From positions 62,001 to 126,000 of the forward strand of contig DATGQE010000022.1 of assembly GCA_035304345.1 (NCBI GenBank): 64,000 bases of DNA, given 5' to 3'. This document shows, piece after piece, positions 25,096 to 33,545 of this stretch. The position numbers and the translations under genes are program-made. The first letter of the stretch is position 1. Every line of letters starts with the position of its first letter. The stretch comes from IDS-8 sp035304345. GTDB lineage: Bacteria > Pseudomonadota > Gammaproteobacteria > Steroidobacterales > Woeseiaceae. The notes beneath the pieces were generated by a model that saw only the letters and a list, made by a program, of their open reading frames with translations, made no database searches and had not been told where the DNA came from.

Positions 25096-25557
25096 ATGGC
25101 GGTCTCGTTGACGGTGAACGGCAGGTCTCACGAGCTCGACGTGGAGCCGGAAATGCCGCTGCTCTGGGCGCTGCGGGAAAACCTCGGCCTGACCGGCACG
25201 AAGTACGGCTGCGGCATCGCGCAGTGCGGAGCGTGCACGGTCCACGTGGACGGCGAGCCGGTGCGGGCCTGCATCACGCCGGTGGCGAGCGTCGCGGGGC
25301 GCAAAATCACGACCATCGAGGGCCTGTCGCCGGACGCGAGCCACCCGGTGCAGCGGGCCTGGATCGAGCACACCGTGCCGCAATGCGGCTACTGCCAGTC
25401 GGGCCAGGTCATGGCGGCGGCGGCGCTCCTGGCGCGCTCGCCCGAGCCGACCGACGCGGAGATCGACCGCGCCATGGCCGGCCACCTGTGCCGCTGCGGC
25501 ACCTACCCGCGCATCCGCGCCGCCATTCACCGGGCGGCGCAGCTCGCGCGTGAGTGA
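25096..25557 (+). CDS. (2Fe-2S)-binding small subunit of a molybdenum hydroxylase (IorA-like)
   Basis: This 153-residue protein has the two-cluster layout of xanthine-oxidase-family small subunits. A plant-ferredoxin-like [2Fe-2S] set is at C39, C44, C47 and C59, and the second set is C97, C100, C132 and C134 in QCGYC and LCRCGTYPRI. It should pass electrons from the molybdopterin subunit encoded just downstream. The Shine-Dalgarno GGGGAGGA precedes the ATG, and TAGAAT at 25063-25068 is a candidate -10. The stop overlaps the next gene by 8 bp, so subunit synthesis is coupled. The absence of a FAD subunit is typical of the isoquinoline 1-oxidoreductase/membrane aldehyde dehydrogenase type. Confidence 0.92.
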   Translation: MAVSLTVNGRSHELDVEPEMPLLWALRENLGLTGTKYGCGIAQCGACTVHVDGEPVRACITPVASVAGRKITTIEGLSPDASHPVQRAWIEHTVPQCGYCQSGQVMAAAALLARSPEPTDAEIDRAMAGHLCRCGTYPRIRAAIHRAAQLARE

Positions 25558-27742
25558 GGCCACGATCATGCGGGCGGTATCCCGGCGCACGGTGATCCGC
25601 ACGATGCTCGGTGCCGGCGGCGGCATGATCCTGGGGTTCCACGTTCCCAACGCCGTGGCCGCGGTCGTGGCGCCGCGGCCGTGGACCACGCCCACAGACG
25701 GGGTGGAGATCAACGCGTGGCTCACGATCGACACCGACGGCACGGTCACGGTGCGCGTGCCGCACACCGAGCAGGGGCAGGGCGGCCTCACTTCCGTGGC
25801 GATGCTGATCGCCGAGGAGCTCGACGTGCCGTGGGAAAGCATCCGGGCCGTGTTCGCCGACATGAACCGGCACGTCAACGAAGGCGAAGAATACGTCGTC
25901 ACGTCCACGCACGGCTCCCAGCTCGTGCGCCAGCAGCACCCGCACATCATGCAGGCCGGCGCGTCCGCGCGGGAGCGGCTGAAGGAAGCGGCGGCACGGG
26001 CATGGGGCATCGAGCGCCGCGAGGTGACCGCGCGGCAGGGTGTGTTGAGTGCCGGCCACCGCCGCGCCACCTACGCCGAGCTCGCTTCGGCCGCGGCGGA
26101 GATCACGCTCGAGCGGGAACCCCGGATCAAGGCGCCCGGTGAGTGGTGGCTGCTCGGCCGCCCGGTGCCGCGTCTCGATGCACGGGTGAAGGTCGACGGC
26201 AGCGCGCATTACGCGATCGATACCCGGCTCGACGGGATGGTGTACGCGGCCGTCAGGTGCTGCCCGGTGCCGTGGGGCCGGCTCGTCCGTTACGACTTCG
26301 ACAAGGTGAAGGACCGGCGCGGCGTCATCGCGGCGGTCGAGCTCAGGTCGTCGCCCGGACGCCGGGACAACTCGGACCTGCAGGATGGCGTCGCGATCGT
26401 CGCCGATTCCTGGTACCGCGCACAGGCGGCGCTCGACGCGATGCCGATCGAATGGGACTTCGGGCCCGAAGGGGAGGTGAGCAGCGCCACGCAGGCGGCG
26501 CAGGCGCGCGAGCGGCTCGCCACCGAGGGCGAGGTCACTTACCGCCGGGGCGGCGACGCGCTCGAGATGATCCGCACGTCCGGTCGCGTCGTCACGGCCG
26601 ACTACCACCGGCCTTACGAGACCCACGCGCGCATGGAGCCGATCAACGCGACCGTCAGCGTCACGCCCGAGCGCGTCGACGTCTGGTCGCCGACCCAGAA
26701 CCAGGCGACGGCGCTCCTCCTGGCCGCCGACCAGGCCGGCCGCGACCCGAGGGACGTCTACGTGCACACGACGTTCATCGGCGGTGCGTTCGGCGGCAAC
26801 GGGGGCGGCGCGACCGCGGTGACGCGCCAGGCGACGGAGATTTCGCGCCGCCTCGGCCGGCCCGTGCAGGTGATCTGGTCGCGCGAGGAGGACATCAGGC
26901 AGGACAAGCAGCGCGCGCCGGTGTACGCGCGCCTGTCCGCCGCGCTCGGTGACGACGGCCTGCCCGAGGCGCTCCTCTCGCGCTCCGTCGTGTTCGCGCG
27001 TGACGGCTTCAGCGCACGGCTCGCCGACCGCGGCATGGCGGACATGCCCTACCGGGTGCCGAACCGCCGCCACGAGCGGGTGGCGCTCCACGCGCACGTG
27101 CCGACAGCGACGCACCGTGCGCCCGGTACGAACCAGAACGGGTTCATCGTGGAGCAGTTCGTGGACGAGATGGCGCTCGCCGGCGGCTGGGATCCGCTGG
27201 CGTGGCGGCTCGAAATGACGAAAGGCATGGAGCCGTGGCAACGCGTGCTCCTCAAGTTGCAGGAAGTCGCCGGGTTCCGCACCGACCTGCCGCGCGGCCG
27301 GGGCATGGGCATCGCCGTGATCGAGGATCACGCCTCGTATTGCGGCGCGTGCGCGACCGTGTCCGTGAGCCGCGCGGGCGAGCTCGCGGTGGAGAAGGTC
27401 GTGCTGGTCATGAACTCCGGCTACGTCATCAACCCGCGGGCCGCCGCCGAGCAGATGGAAGGGTCGGTCGTGTGGGAGCTGTCGCACGCGCTGTACGGCG
27501 GCCTCGAGCTGAAAGACGGCCGCTTCGTCAACGACAACTTCGATTCCTACCGGCTGATGCGCCTGCCGCAGGTGCCGGAGATCGAGATCCATTTCGCGCT
27601 GTCCGAGGCCGGCTGGTGGGGCGGCATCGGCGAGCCGGCCGGGCCGCCCGTTCCCGCGGCCGTGGCGAACGCGATATTCTTCGCCACCGGCAAGCGCGTG
27701 CGCTCGACCCCGATCACCCGACACGACCTGCGCTGGACCTGA
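25550..27742 (+). CDS. Molybdopterin-binding subunit of xanthine dehydrogenase family (IorB-like)
   Basis: This 730-residue catalytic subunit begins with a Tat-type signal (SRRTVIRTMLG and a hydrophobic stretch to about residue 45), so the folded heterodimer is probably exported with its cofactor. The Mo-cofactor motifs include FIGGAFGGNGGG, APGTNQNGF and the C-terminal GIGEPAGPP, where E695 is the expected catalytic base. Enzymes of this type hydroxylate N-heterocycles or oxidise aldehydes; the substrate cannot be told from sequence. The GTG at 25550 overlaps the small subunit, and an ATG at 25568 is an alternative start. No MocA- or XdhC-like maturation gene is present nearby. A DUF4242 gene follows after 2 bp, suggesting a three-gene operon. 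Confidence 0.9.
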   Translation: MSEATIMRAVSRRTVIRTMLGAGGGMILGFHVPNAVAAVVAPRPWTTPTDGVEINAWLTIDTDGTVTVRVPHTEQGQGGLTSVAMLIAEELDVPWESIRAVFADMNRHVNEGEEYVVTSTHGSQLVRQQHPHIMQAGASARERLKEAAARAWGIERREVTARQGVLSAGHRRATYAELASAAAEITLEREPRIKAPGEWWLLGRPVPRLDARVKVDGSAHYAIDTRLDGMVYAAVRCCPVPWGRLVRYDFDKVKDRRGVIAAVELRSSPGRRDNSDLQDGVAIVADSWYRAQAALDAMPIEWDFGPEGEVSSATQAAQARERLATEGEVTYRRGGDALEMIRTSGRVVTADYHRPYETHARMEPINATVSVTPERVDVWSPTQNQATALLLAADQAGRDPRDVYVHTTFIGGAFGGNGGGATAVTRQATEISRRLGRPVQVIWSREEDIRQDKQRAPVYARLSAALGDDGLPEALLSRSVVFARDGFSARLADRGMADMPYRVPNRRHERVALHAHVPTATHRAPGTNQNGFIVEQFVDEMALAGGWDPLAWRLEMTKGMEPWQRVLLKLQEVAGFRTDLPRGRGMGIAVIEDHASYCGACATVSVSRAGELAVEKVVLVMNSGYVINPRAAAEQMEGSVVWELSHALYGGLELKDGRFVNDNFDSYRLMRLPQVPEIEIHFALSEAGWWGGIGEPAGPPVPAAVANAIFFATGKRVRSTPITRHDLRWT

Positions 27743-27744
27743 CG

Positions 27745-28272
27745 ATGAGCGACGTTTTCTACCTGCGGCCGGTCGATCCGCCGGCCACGCCAGAGGCGGT
27801 GCTCGCGAGCGCCGACGAGGCGTCCGGCTGCTTCGGCCTGCACCGGGTGGAGTGGACCACCAGCTTCCTGTCCGCCGACGGCGGCCGCCTGTTGTGCTGG
27901 TACCGCGCGCCGGACGCCGAATCGGCACGGCTCGCGCTGCGGGAGCTCGGCTCGGACTTGGCCGCCGTGTGGCCGGGGAAGGTCCTGGGCGGCGTGGCAC
28001 CGCGCGACCCGGCCGTGCCGCAGGTCGACGTGCTCGCGGAGCTCGCATTCCCGTCCGCGCCCGAGGCGGACGGCGAGGCCCTGCTGGATGCACTGCGCCG
28101 CGCCGCCGGCCGCCTCGGGCACGTCGCGTACGCGTTCCTGTCGAACCGGCGCGATCGCCTCGTGTGCCTGGTCAGGGGAGGCGACGCGGACGGGCTGCCC
28201 GCCGCGTTCGCGGCGGCGGGGTTCCCGGGGGCCGTCGCCTGGCGCTGCCAGGTGGTGACGCCGCGACCGTAG
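27745..28272 (+). CDS. DUF4242-like protein linked to the molybdenum hydroxylase
   Basis: This 175-residue protein begins 2 bp after the IorB-like stop. The first half (FYLRPVDPP to about residue 70) has the short ferredoxin-like DUF4242 pattern seen in SCO4226-type nickel-binding proteins. The second half (from about 92) looks like a diverged second copy, so it may be a tandem-domain version. It has no export signal, so it probably stays in the cytoplasm, unlike its exported neighbour. A role in cofactor handling or assembly of the hydroxylase is possible, but only gene position supports it. Confidence 0.65.
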   Translation: MSDVFYLRPVDPPATPEAVLASADEASGCFGLHRVEWTTSFLSADGGRLLCWYRAPDAESARLALRELGSDLAAVWPGKVLGGVAPRDPAVPQVDVLAELAFPSAPEADGEALLDALRRAAGRLGHVAYAFLSNRRDRLVCLVRGGDADGLPAAFAAAGFPGAVAWRCQVVTPRP

Positions 28273-28292
28273 CAGCGCGCACCACGCGCGAC

Positions 28293-28327
28293 CGAACACG
28301 CCACGGAGGTGGGGCCGCCGGTGTTCG
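28293..28327. terminator. Inverted repeat after the molybdenum hydroxylase operon, possible terminator
   Basis: CGAACAC (28293-28299) pairs with GTGTTCG (28321-28327). The 21-nt loop contains its own 4-bp stem, CCAC/GTGG (28301-28312). It lies 20 bp after the DUF4242 gene and before trxC. There is no T-tract, so factor-independent termination is uncertain. Confidence 0.3.
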
Positions 28328-28412
28328 AGGCTAATGCCACGACCGGTCGGGCGCGGTTGAATCCGGGCAAGGCGGACCCATGTGCGTGGAAGGTCACGCC
28401 TTCGGAGCGCTC

Positions 28413-28850
28413 ATGAGCCACGTCGTCTGTCCGCACTGCGATACCGTGAACCGCATCCCCGCGGAGCGCTCGGGCGACCGGCCGAAGTGCGGCAAATGCG
28501 GACAGCTCCTGTTCGCGGGCCAGCCCCGCGAGGTCGGCCGCGATGCCTTCCGCAGGCACGTGAGCCGCAACGACATTCCCGTCGTGGTCGATTTCTGGGC
28601 GCCGTGGTGCGGACCCTGCCACGCGATGGCGCCGGAGTTCGAGCGCGCTGCGGGCGAGCTCGGCGCGGAGGCGCGCTTCCTCAAGCTGAACACGGACGCG
28701 GAACCCGAGGTCGCCGGGGAGCTCGGCATTCGCAGCATTCCCACGATGATCCTGTTCCGGGGCGGTCGTGAAATCGCCCGCCGCTCGGGGGCGATGCGCG
28801 CCGCCGACATCGTGGGCTGGGTGAGGGAGCAGGCCCGGGGCGCGGCCTGA
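28413..28850 (+). CDS. trxC: Thioredoxin 2 with N-terminal zinc ribbon
   Basis: This 145-residue thioredoxin keeps the active site W65-C-G-P-C69 and the cis-Pro loop SIPTM. It is preceded by a zinc-binding ribbon with C6/C9 (CPHC) and C26/C29 (CGKC), the defining feature of thioredoxin 2. It should reduce disulfides in the cytoplasm under oxidative stress, and the zinc ribbon tunes that activity. The ATG at 28413 was chosen because the protein then starts directly at the zinc ribbon, and CGGAG lies a few nt upstream. It is a single gene, convergent with the DUF2959 lipoprotein gene, whose stop begins right after its own. Confidence 0.93.
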   Translation: MSHVVCPHCDTVNRIPAERSGDRPKCGKCGQLLFAGQPREVGRDAFRRHVSRNDIPVVVDFWAPWCGPCHAMAPEFERAAGELGAEARFLKLNTDAEPEVAGELGIRSIPTMILFRGGREIARRSGAMRAADIVGWVREQARGAA

Positions 28851-29501
28851 TCAGGCCATGTCTTCGATGAAGCGGTTCGCCTCGGCGATCGCGCGCTCCA
28901 TTTCCGCGACCAGCGTCGCCGTCGCCTGCTCGAGGTCGGCGAGCTCGGCTTCCAGCGCGCCGATGGCTCGCGCGTTCAGGTTGTGGCGCAGGAACATGAC
29001 CTGGTCGTTGAACAACGTGAGCACCGGGTCCATCGTCTCCTCGGCGCGATGCATGGCGGCGATCACACCGGCGTACCGGGTGCGGGTCTCGTCGAGCAGC
29101 TCACGGCTGCGCCGTGCGAGGTTCGGGTCGGAGTACTGGCCGATCTCGTCCTCCCATTCGTCGAACAGGTCCTTCGCGACGCGCTCCACGCTGGCGATGC
29201 GCTCGCGCACGGCCCTGGCCCGCCGCTCGCTCTTCTTGTATTCCGCGTCGAGGCGGTCGTAGACCTCTTCCAGGTCGCCGCCGTCGAACGCGACGACGCT
29301 GCGGTACTGCTCGAGCGCCGAGCTGAACTGCTCCTTGGCCTTGTCCTGCGCGTCGCGCGTGTCGTCGATGCGGTCGACGAGTATGTCGCGCTTCTCGATG
29401 CCGACCGTCTCGAGCGCCCGGTAGTAGGCGCCGGTGCACGCGGCGAGTGCGCCCAGCATGGCGAGCGCGGCCGTTGCCGCGAACACGTTCAACCCTCGCA
29501 T
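28851..29501 (-). CDS. DUF2959 family lipoprotein
   Basis: This 216-residue lipoprotein has a signal and lipobox ALAACTG at about residues 18-24. The mature part is nearly all helix, with long Glu/Arg/Lys heptad-like stretches that suggest a coiled coil, and it matches DUF2959 from the start (YYRALETVGIEKRDILVDRI). The function is unknown. GAGGAAAGG precedes the ATG at 29499-29501. It lies 14 bp after the DUF4112 gene, so the two are probably cotranscribed and may act together at the envelope. Its stop abuts that of trxC on the other strand. Confidence 0.85.
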   Translation of the reverse strand: MRGLNVFAATAALAMLGALAACTGAYYRALETVGIEKRDILVDRIDDTRDAQDKAKEQFSSALEQYRSVVAFDGGDLEEVYDRLDAEYKKSERRARAVRERIASVERVAKDLFDEWEDEIGQYSDPNLARRSRELLDETRTRYAGVIAAMHRAEETMDPVLTLFNDQVMFLRHNLNARAIGALEAELADLEQATATLVAEMERAIAEANRFIEDMA

Positions 29502-29515
29502 AGACCTTTCCTCGA

Positions 29516-29995
29516 TCAGGCGGCAGCGAGCTGCCACAGCCACTGCACGAAACGAAACAGCAGGTACGCCGCACCGGCTACCGCAAGACACGCAACCGCG
29601 AGCGTCGCGGCGATCCTCACGCGGCTTTCCCGCTGCACCCGTCGCTCGTTCGAGAGGTACTCCTGCACGAGCAGGACGTTGCGGCGGTTCGCCTTGAACC
29701 CGAAGTCGAACAGGTCGCCGACCACCGGGACGGCACCGAGCGCGGCGTCGAAGAGCACGTTGGCGAGCAATCTCGTCATGACGCTCCGCGGTACGTCGAA
29801 GCGGCGGGCGCGCAGCAGGATCCACGACGCTGCCGCGAGCCCGACGGCGTCACCGATTCCCGGCACGAGGCCGATGATGCCGTCGAGGCCGATCCTGTAA
29901 CCGCCGGGCAGCCGGATTGCCTCGTCGAGCAGCCAGGCCAGCCGTCGCAGCTCGCGCGCTTCGGGCGGTCCAGTCTCTTCGTGCCTGCCGGGCAT
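29516..29995 (-). CDS. DUF4112 family membrane protein
   Basis: This 159-residue membrane protein has the DUF4112 signature GLDGIIGLVPGIGDAVG and, later, LGAVPVVGDLFDFGFKANRRN, two Gly/Pro/Asp-containing hydrophobic hairpins. A C-terminal transmembrane helix lies at about residues 128-150. The family has no established function. The start ATG 29993-29995 has only a weak ribosome site, and a longer N-terminus is possible. It is the first gene of a two-gene unit with the DUF2959 lipoprotein and lies 61 bp from the end of the histidine kinase gene. Confidence 0.8.
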   Translation of the reverse strand: MPGRHEETGPPEARELRRLAWLLDEAIRLPGGYRIGLDGIIGLVPGIGDAVGLAAASWILLRARRFDVPRSVMTRLLANVLFDAALGAVPVVGDLFDFGFKANRRNVLLVQEYLSNERRVQRESRVRIAATLAVACLAVAGAAYLLFRFVQWLWQLAAA

Positions 29996-30056
29996 ACGCC
30001 GTCCGCGCCGCGATCCGCTCAAGGCAATAGTAGCAGTGGCCGCGGTGCCGGGACGG

Positions 30057-31361
30057 TCAGGATTTGCCGGGCCACGCCACGGTGAAGCGGGCCCCGCCCA
30101 GCTCAGGCGCGCGGTCGACCGTTGCGCTGCCCCCGTGCAGCGCCGCGATGCGGGCGACGATCGCGAGACCCAGGCCGAAGCCCCCGGTGCTCCGGTCGCG
30201 GCTTTCGTCGAGGCGCGCGAACGCGCGGAACACGGTGGCGCGGTGCTCCTCCGCGATGCCCTCGCCGTCGTCCTCGACCACCAGTCGGTGTTCCTCGCCG
30301 TGACGCGAGAACCCGACGCGGACGGTCGAGCGCGCATGGCGGCAGGCGTTGACCACGAGGTTGCTGAGGGCGATACCCATGAGCCGCGCATCCATGAAAG
30401 CGTGCTCGGCATCCGGTTCGACGATCACCTGCACCTCCGGCTGCGGCACGCGGCTGCTTTCCAGCGTACGGCGAATCCACGGCTCGACGGGAATGTGCTG
30501 GCGATGCATGTGCTGGTCCGGGTGGTCCAGCCGCGCGTACTCGAGCAGCGAGGCGACCAGCCCGTCGATCTCCCCGAGGTCCGCGCCGATGGCCGCGAGC
30601 TGGCGGCGGCGCTCCTCTTCCGATCCCGTATCGAGCACGGCGAGCGCGAAGCGGATGCGCGCGAGCGGCGTGCGGATCTCGTGGGAAAGCGCCGCCGTCA
30701 GCTCCTTCTGGCTCTGCACCAGCTCGCTCAATCTTGCCGACATGGCGTCGAGGTCGCGCGCGAGGCTGTCGAGCTCACGGACCTGTCCGGCGGTCGCCGT
30801 CGGCTTGCGATAGTCCGCGGAAAACTCCCGTGTCGCCCGCGTGACGAGGTCGAGGTCGCGCAGTATCGGGCGCAGCCAGAGACCGACCACGACGAAGATG
30901 GACAGGTAGAAGGCCGGCGGCACGAGGTCGAGGAGGCGGCTCGTCTCCGCCCGCTCGACCGGGCCGAGGCGAACCGCGAAACCGCTCTCCGGGAACGCCC
31001 GCAGCCAGGAAACACCCCCGCCCGGCTCCTCGAGCGCCATCACCTCGCCCGGTGCCGAGGCCATCACGGCGACTTCGTCCGCCGCCAGCACCTCGACCGG
31101 GATGCCGATGGCAGCGCCGAGGCGCGCGGCGGCGGCGTCCCGTTCCGGCGGCGGCAGGGGCACCAGGTGGGCCTCGACCAGCGCGAGGCTCGTCGTGAGC
31201 CACGTGTCGTCCGCCGGTGCGAGGCGCGAGTGCAACCAGGAGAAGCCGGCGTCGAGGGCGGCCGCGACGGCGAGCAGGCCCGCGGCGAGCACGAGGTAGG
31301 CACGAAACAGGAAGCGCCGCTGCCAGCCTTTGCCGATGCGAATCACACCGGCTCGCCCCAT
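30057..31361 (-). CDS. Membrane sensor histidine kinase (RstB-like)
   Basis: This 434-residue kinase has transmembrane helices at about residues 18-39 and 145-165 that flank a periplasmic sensor of roughly 105 residues. HAMP, HisKA and HATPase domains follow. The phospho-acceptor is H227 in LSHEIRTPL. The N box (NLVVNACRHA), G1 (DDGEGI) and G2 (GFGLGLAI) are intact. It is the last gene of a four-gene operon and overlaps the response regulator stop. An internal GTG at 31346 would give the exact 4-bp GTGA overlap seen elsewhere in this operon, so the start could be there. Its signal is unknown. Confidence 0.88.
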   Translation of the reverse strand: MGRAGVIRIGKGWQRRFLFRAYLVLAAGLLAVAAALDAGFSWLHSRLAPADDTWLTTSLALVEAHLVPLPPPERDAAAARLGAAIGIPVEVLAADEVAVMASAPGEVMALEEPGGGVSWLRAFPESGFAVRLGPVERAETSRLLDLVPPAFYLSIFVVVGLWLRPILRDLDLVTRATREFSADYRKPTATAGQVRELDSLARDLDAMSARLSELVQSQKELTAALSHEIRTPLARIRFALAVLDTGSEEERRRQLAAIGADLGEIDGLVASLLEYARLDHPDQHMHRQHIPVEPWIRRTLESSRVPQPEVQVIVEPDAEHAFMDARLMGIALSNLVVNACRHARSTVRVGFSRHGEEHRLVVEDDGEGIAEEHRATVFRAFARLDESRDRSTGGFGLGLAIVARIAALHGGSATVDRAPELGGARFTVAWPGKS

Positions 31362-32059
31362 GCGTCCGGCACCAGGAGGTAGCCCCGGCCCCACACGGTC
31401 TTGATCCGGAACGGTGCCGCCGCGTCGTCGCCCAGCTTGCGCCGCAGGCGCGAGATCCGGCCGTCGATCGAGCGGTCGAACCCGTCGTATTCGATGCCGC
31501 GCATCTCGCGGAAGATGTCCTCGCGGCTCAGCACCGTGCCCGCGTTGCGCGCCAGCAGGCAGAGCAGGCGGAATTCCTGCGTGGTGAGCGGCACGCGCTC
31601 ACCGTCGAGCCAGGCATCCTGCGACGTCTCGCTGATGCGCAGCCCGCCGAGCACGATGTCGCTCCTGTCCGGCTTGCCTGCGGCACGCTCCGCCCGGCGC
31701 AACAACGCGCGGGCGCGCGCGAGCAGCACCATGGGATCGACGGGCTTCGTGACGTAGTCGTCCGCGCCGGCTTCGAGGCCGATGACCTGGTCGATGTCCG
31801 CGTCGTTCGCGGTGAAGATCAGGACCGGGCCCGCGAACGACTTCCGGAGCTCGCGGCAGACGGTGAGTCCGTCGGTGCCCGGGAGGCGGATGTCCAGCAT
31901 CACGAGCCGGGGGTTGAGCGCGGTGAAGCGCGCCAGGGCGCGGTCGCCGCGCGTCTCGACCGCCACCGTGAGTCCGTTCTGCTCGAAGTACTGCGCCGTC
32001 AGCTCGGCAAGCCGGCGGTCGTCCTCGACCAGCAGGATGTCCGTGGCGGGCGCGCTCAC
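31343..32059 (-). CDS. OmpR-family response regulator (RstA-like)
   Basis: This 238-residue regulator has a receiver domain with acidic pocket E12-D13-D14, phospho-acceptor D56 (LDIRLPG) and TKP Lys, and then a winged-helix DNA-binding domain ending in KTVWGRGYLLVP. It is the partner of the overlapping histidine kinase. The GTG start (32057-32059) overlaps the TGA of the DUF3019 gene as GTGA. Order and overlaps show that the regulator, its kinase, a DUF3019 protein and a MipA/OmpV barrel are made from one transcript. The system may sense envelope conditions and control its own operon. Confidence 0.92.
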   Translation of the reverse strand: MSAPATDILLVEDDRRLAELTAQYFEQNGLTVAVETRGDRALARFTALNPRLVMLDIRLPGTDGLTVCRELRKSFAGPVLIFTANDADIDQVIGLEAGADDYVTKPVDPMVLLARARALLRRAERAAGKPDRSDIVLGGLRISETSQDAWLDGERVPLTTQEFRLLCLLARNAGTVLSREDIFREMRGIEYDGFDRSIDGRISRLRRKLGDDAAAPFRIKTVWGRGYLLVPDAWGEPV

Positions 32060-32460
32060 AGTACGTCCCAGACGTGCCGCGAACGGCGGCGATGGCGCCG
32101 GTCGTCGGCATCGACGCGCAGCACCTCGATCGTCACGGTGGCGAGCTCCGCGTCCACGCCCTCCGGCGTCATCCAGTAGCGAAAGCCGTTCGATACGGCA
32201 CGGTTGTCCGTGTGCTCGCCGCTCGCGCGGTCCTGCCAGCAGGTGAGCGGCTCGGGGTCCAGATCGGTGAACAGGCAGAAATCGCCGGTCTCCTCACTCT
32301 TCCACAGGACGAGGAAGTCGAGGTCGCACACGGGCGTCGAGCGGTCGATGATGCACAGCACGGGCTTGACGTCGAGGTCGAGCGCGGGGAAGTCGTCCCC
32401 GGCCTGCACCGCGGCGCCCGACAGCAGGAGCAACGATGTCGCCATCGCAACCCGCTTCAT
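32056..32460 (-). CDS. DUF3019 family exported protein
   Basis: This 134-residue secreted protein has a signal peptide cleaved near AVQA (about residue 20). The mature part carries four cysteines spaced as expected for two disulfides (LCIIDRSTPVC and DFCLFTDLDPEPLTC), conserved in DUF3019. The ATG overlaps the MipA-like stop as ATGA, and its own stop overlaps the response regulator start. Genes of this family sit beside RstAB-like and MipA/OmpV genes in other gammaproteobacteria. The function is unknown; a periplasmic accessory to the sensor is a reasonable guess. Confidence 0.85.
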   Translation of the reverse strand: MKRVAMATSLLLLSGAAVQAGDDFPALDLDVKPVLCIIDRSTPVCDLDFLVLWKSEETGDFCLFTDLDPEPLTCWQDRASGEHTDNRAVSNGFRYWMTPEGVDAELATVTIEVLRVDADDRRHRRRSRHVWDVL

Positions 32461-33305
32461 CGGAACCGATAGCCCAACCCGGCAAACCAGCCCAGCACGT
32501 TGCGTTCCGCCACGATCGGGCTCTTTGCGGCCTCGTCGTTCAGGCGGACGATTTCTGCCGCCGCCGACAGGACCCAGGCCGACGTGAGCTGGTAGCTCGC
32601 GAGCAGCCGCGCATGCACGTCGACCCCCGCACCGGCGCGGTACGGCCTGAGCAGAGCGCCGGCTTCCTCGGGCCGGACGCCCCAGTAATAGTCGTTCATC
32701 TCCGCGCTTTTCCACGACGCACCGACGGACGGCTCGACGTACCAGCGCTGCCGGCGCCAGCCCCGGGCATAGTCGAGGAACACCTCGTAGCCGTTGTGCG
32801 TGCCGCCGGCGTCGTGATGGGCGGAGAGCTGCAGCATGCCCCAGCCGCCATCCGCGAGCACCTCGAGGCCCAGCTCGACGGCGTAGTCGCGGTCCGGCAC
32901 CTCGACGTCGACGACGCCGGGTCCCGCCTCGTTCACGGGAACGTACGTGGGCGGGCCGCCGGTCGTGCCCAGCACGCGAAAGAACTTCGTGTCGGTGCGG
33001 CTGAAGAAAAGGCGGTCGCTGTTGATGCGCGCCACGGCGCTCACGGTGGCGCGCTCGCCGTCGGCGAACGTGAAGCCGAAGTCGCCGTTGTCGAAGAAGA
33101 AGCGCTCGCCGAACCAGGCGATGTCGAGGTCCACCACGATCGGGACGTCCTCGGACTGGATCAGCGGATTGGTACGCTCGCCGTAACCGATTGCGAGCCC
33201 CAGCCGCCAGGGTGAAACCTCGGCCGCTGCTTCGGCTGCTCCCGCGGCGCACGACCCGCACAACAGCAGGCACAGCCCTGCCATGACGCCGGATGGTGTC
33301 GTCAT
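32457..33305 (-). CDS. MipA/OmpV family outer-membrane protein
   Basis: This 282-residue outer-membrane barrel has a signal peptide (cleavage near residues 22-25), amphipathic strands, and the C-terminal pattern YGERxN...LGYRFR ending in an aromatic-basic outer-membrane signature. YYWGVRPEEA followed by YRAGAGVDVH is diagnostic of the MipA/OmpV family (MltA-interacting or antigen-like proteins). It is the first gene of the four-gene operon. The 240 bp upstream must hold the promoter; GTGTACAC at 33399-33406 is a short palindrome there, but I cannot assign a binding protein. Confidence 0.88.
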   Translation of the reverse strand: MTTPSGVMAGLCLLLCGSCAAGAAEAAAEVSPWRLGLAIGYGERTNPLIQSEDVPIVVDLDIAWFGERFFFDNGDFGFTFADGERATVSAVARINSDRLFFSRTDTKFFRVLGTTGGPPTYVPVNEAGPGVVDVEVPDRDYAVELGLEVLADGGWGMLQLSAHHDAGGTHNGYEVFLDYARGWRRQRWYVEPSVGASWKSAEMNDYYWGVRPEEAGALLRPYRAGAGVDVHARLLASYQLTSAWVLSAAAEIVRLNDEAAKSPIVAERNVLGWFAGLGYRFR

Positions 33306-33545
33306 CGCTTCTCCACTTCCCGGTCACTCGCCCGTCGGGAAAGTGTGGCAGCAGCGCGCGCCGCACCGGGGCCGGAGGTGTATCGAATTTGTGAAAAAGT
33401 GTACACGCCGGCCTCGAGTATCGCCGGTTCCGTTACAGAATCGACACAGACTGCCGCTCGTCGCTTGCTAGTCTCCGGCACCGCGAGCCTCGCGGCATCC
33501 TCAGGGCGCACGCGGCTCGCGGAGCATCGCAAGGAGATACGCCTG

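Noticed and set aside
33399..33406. GTGTACAC palindrome upstream of the MipA-like operon
   Set aside because: It is only 8 bp and occurs once, too little to call an operator.
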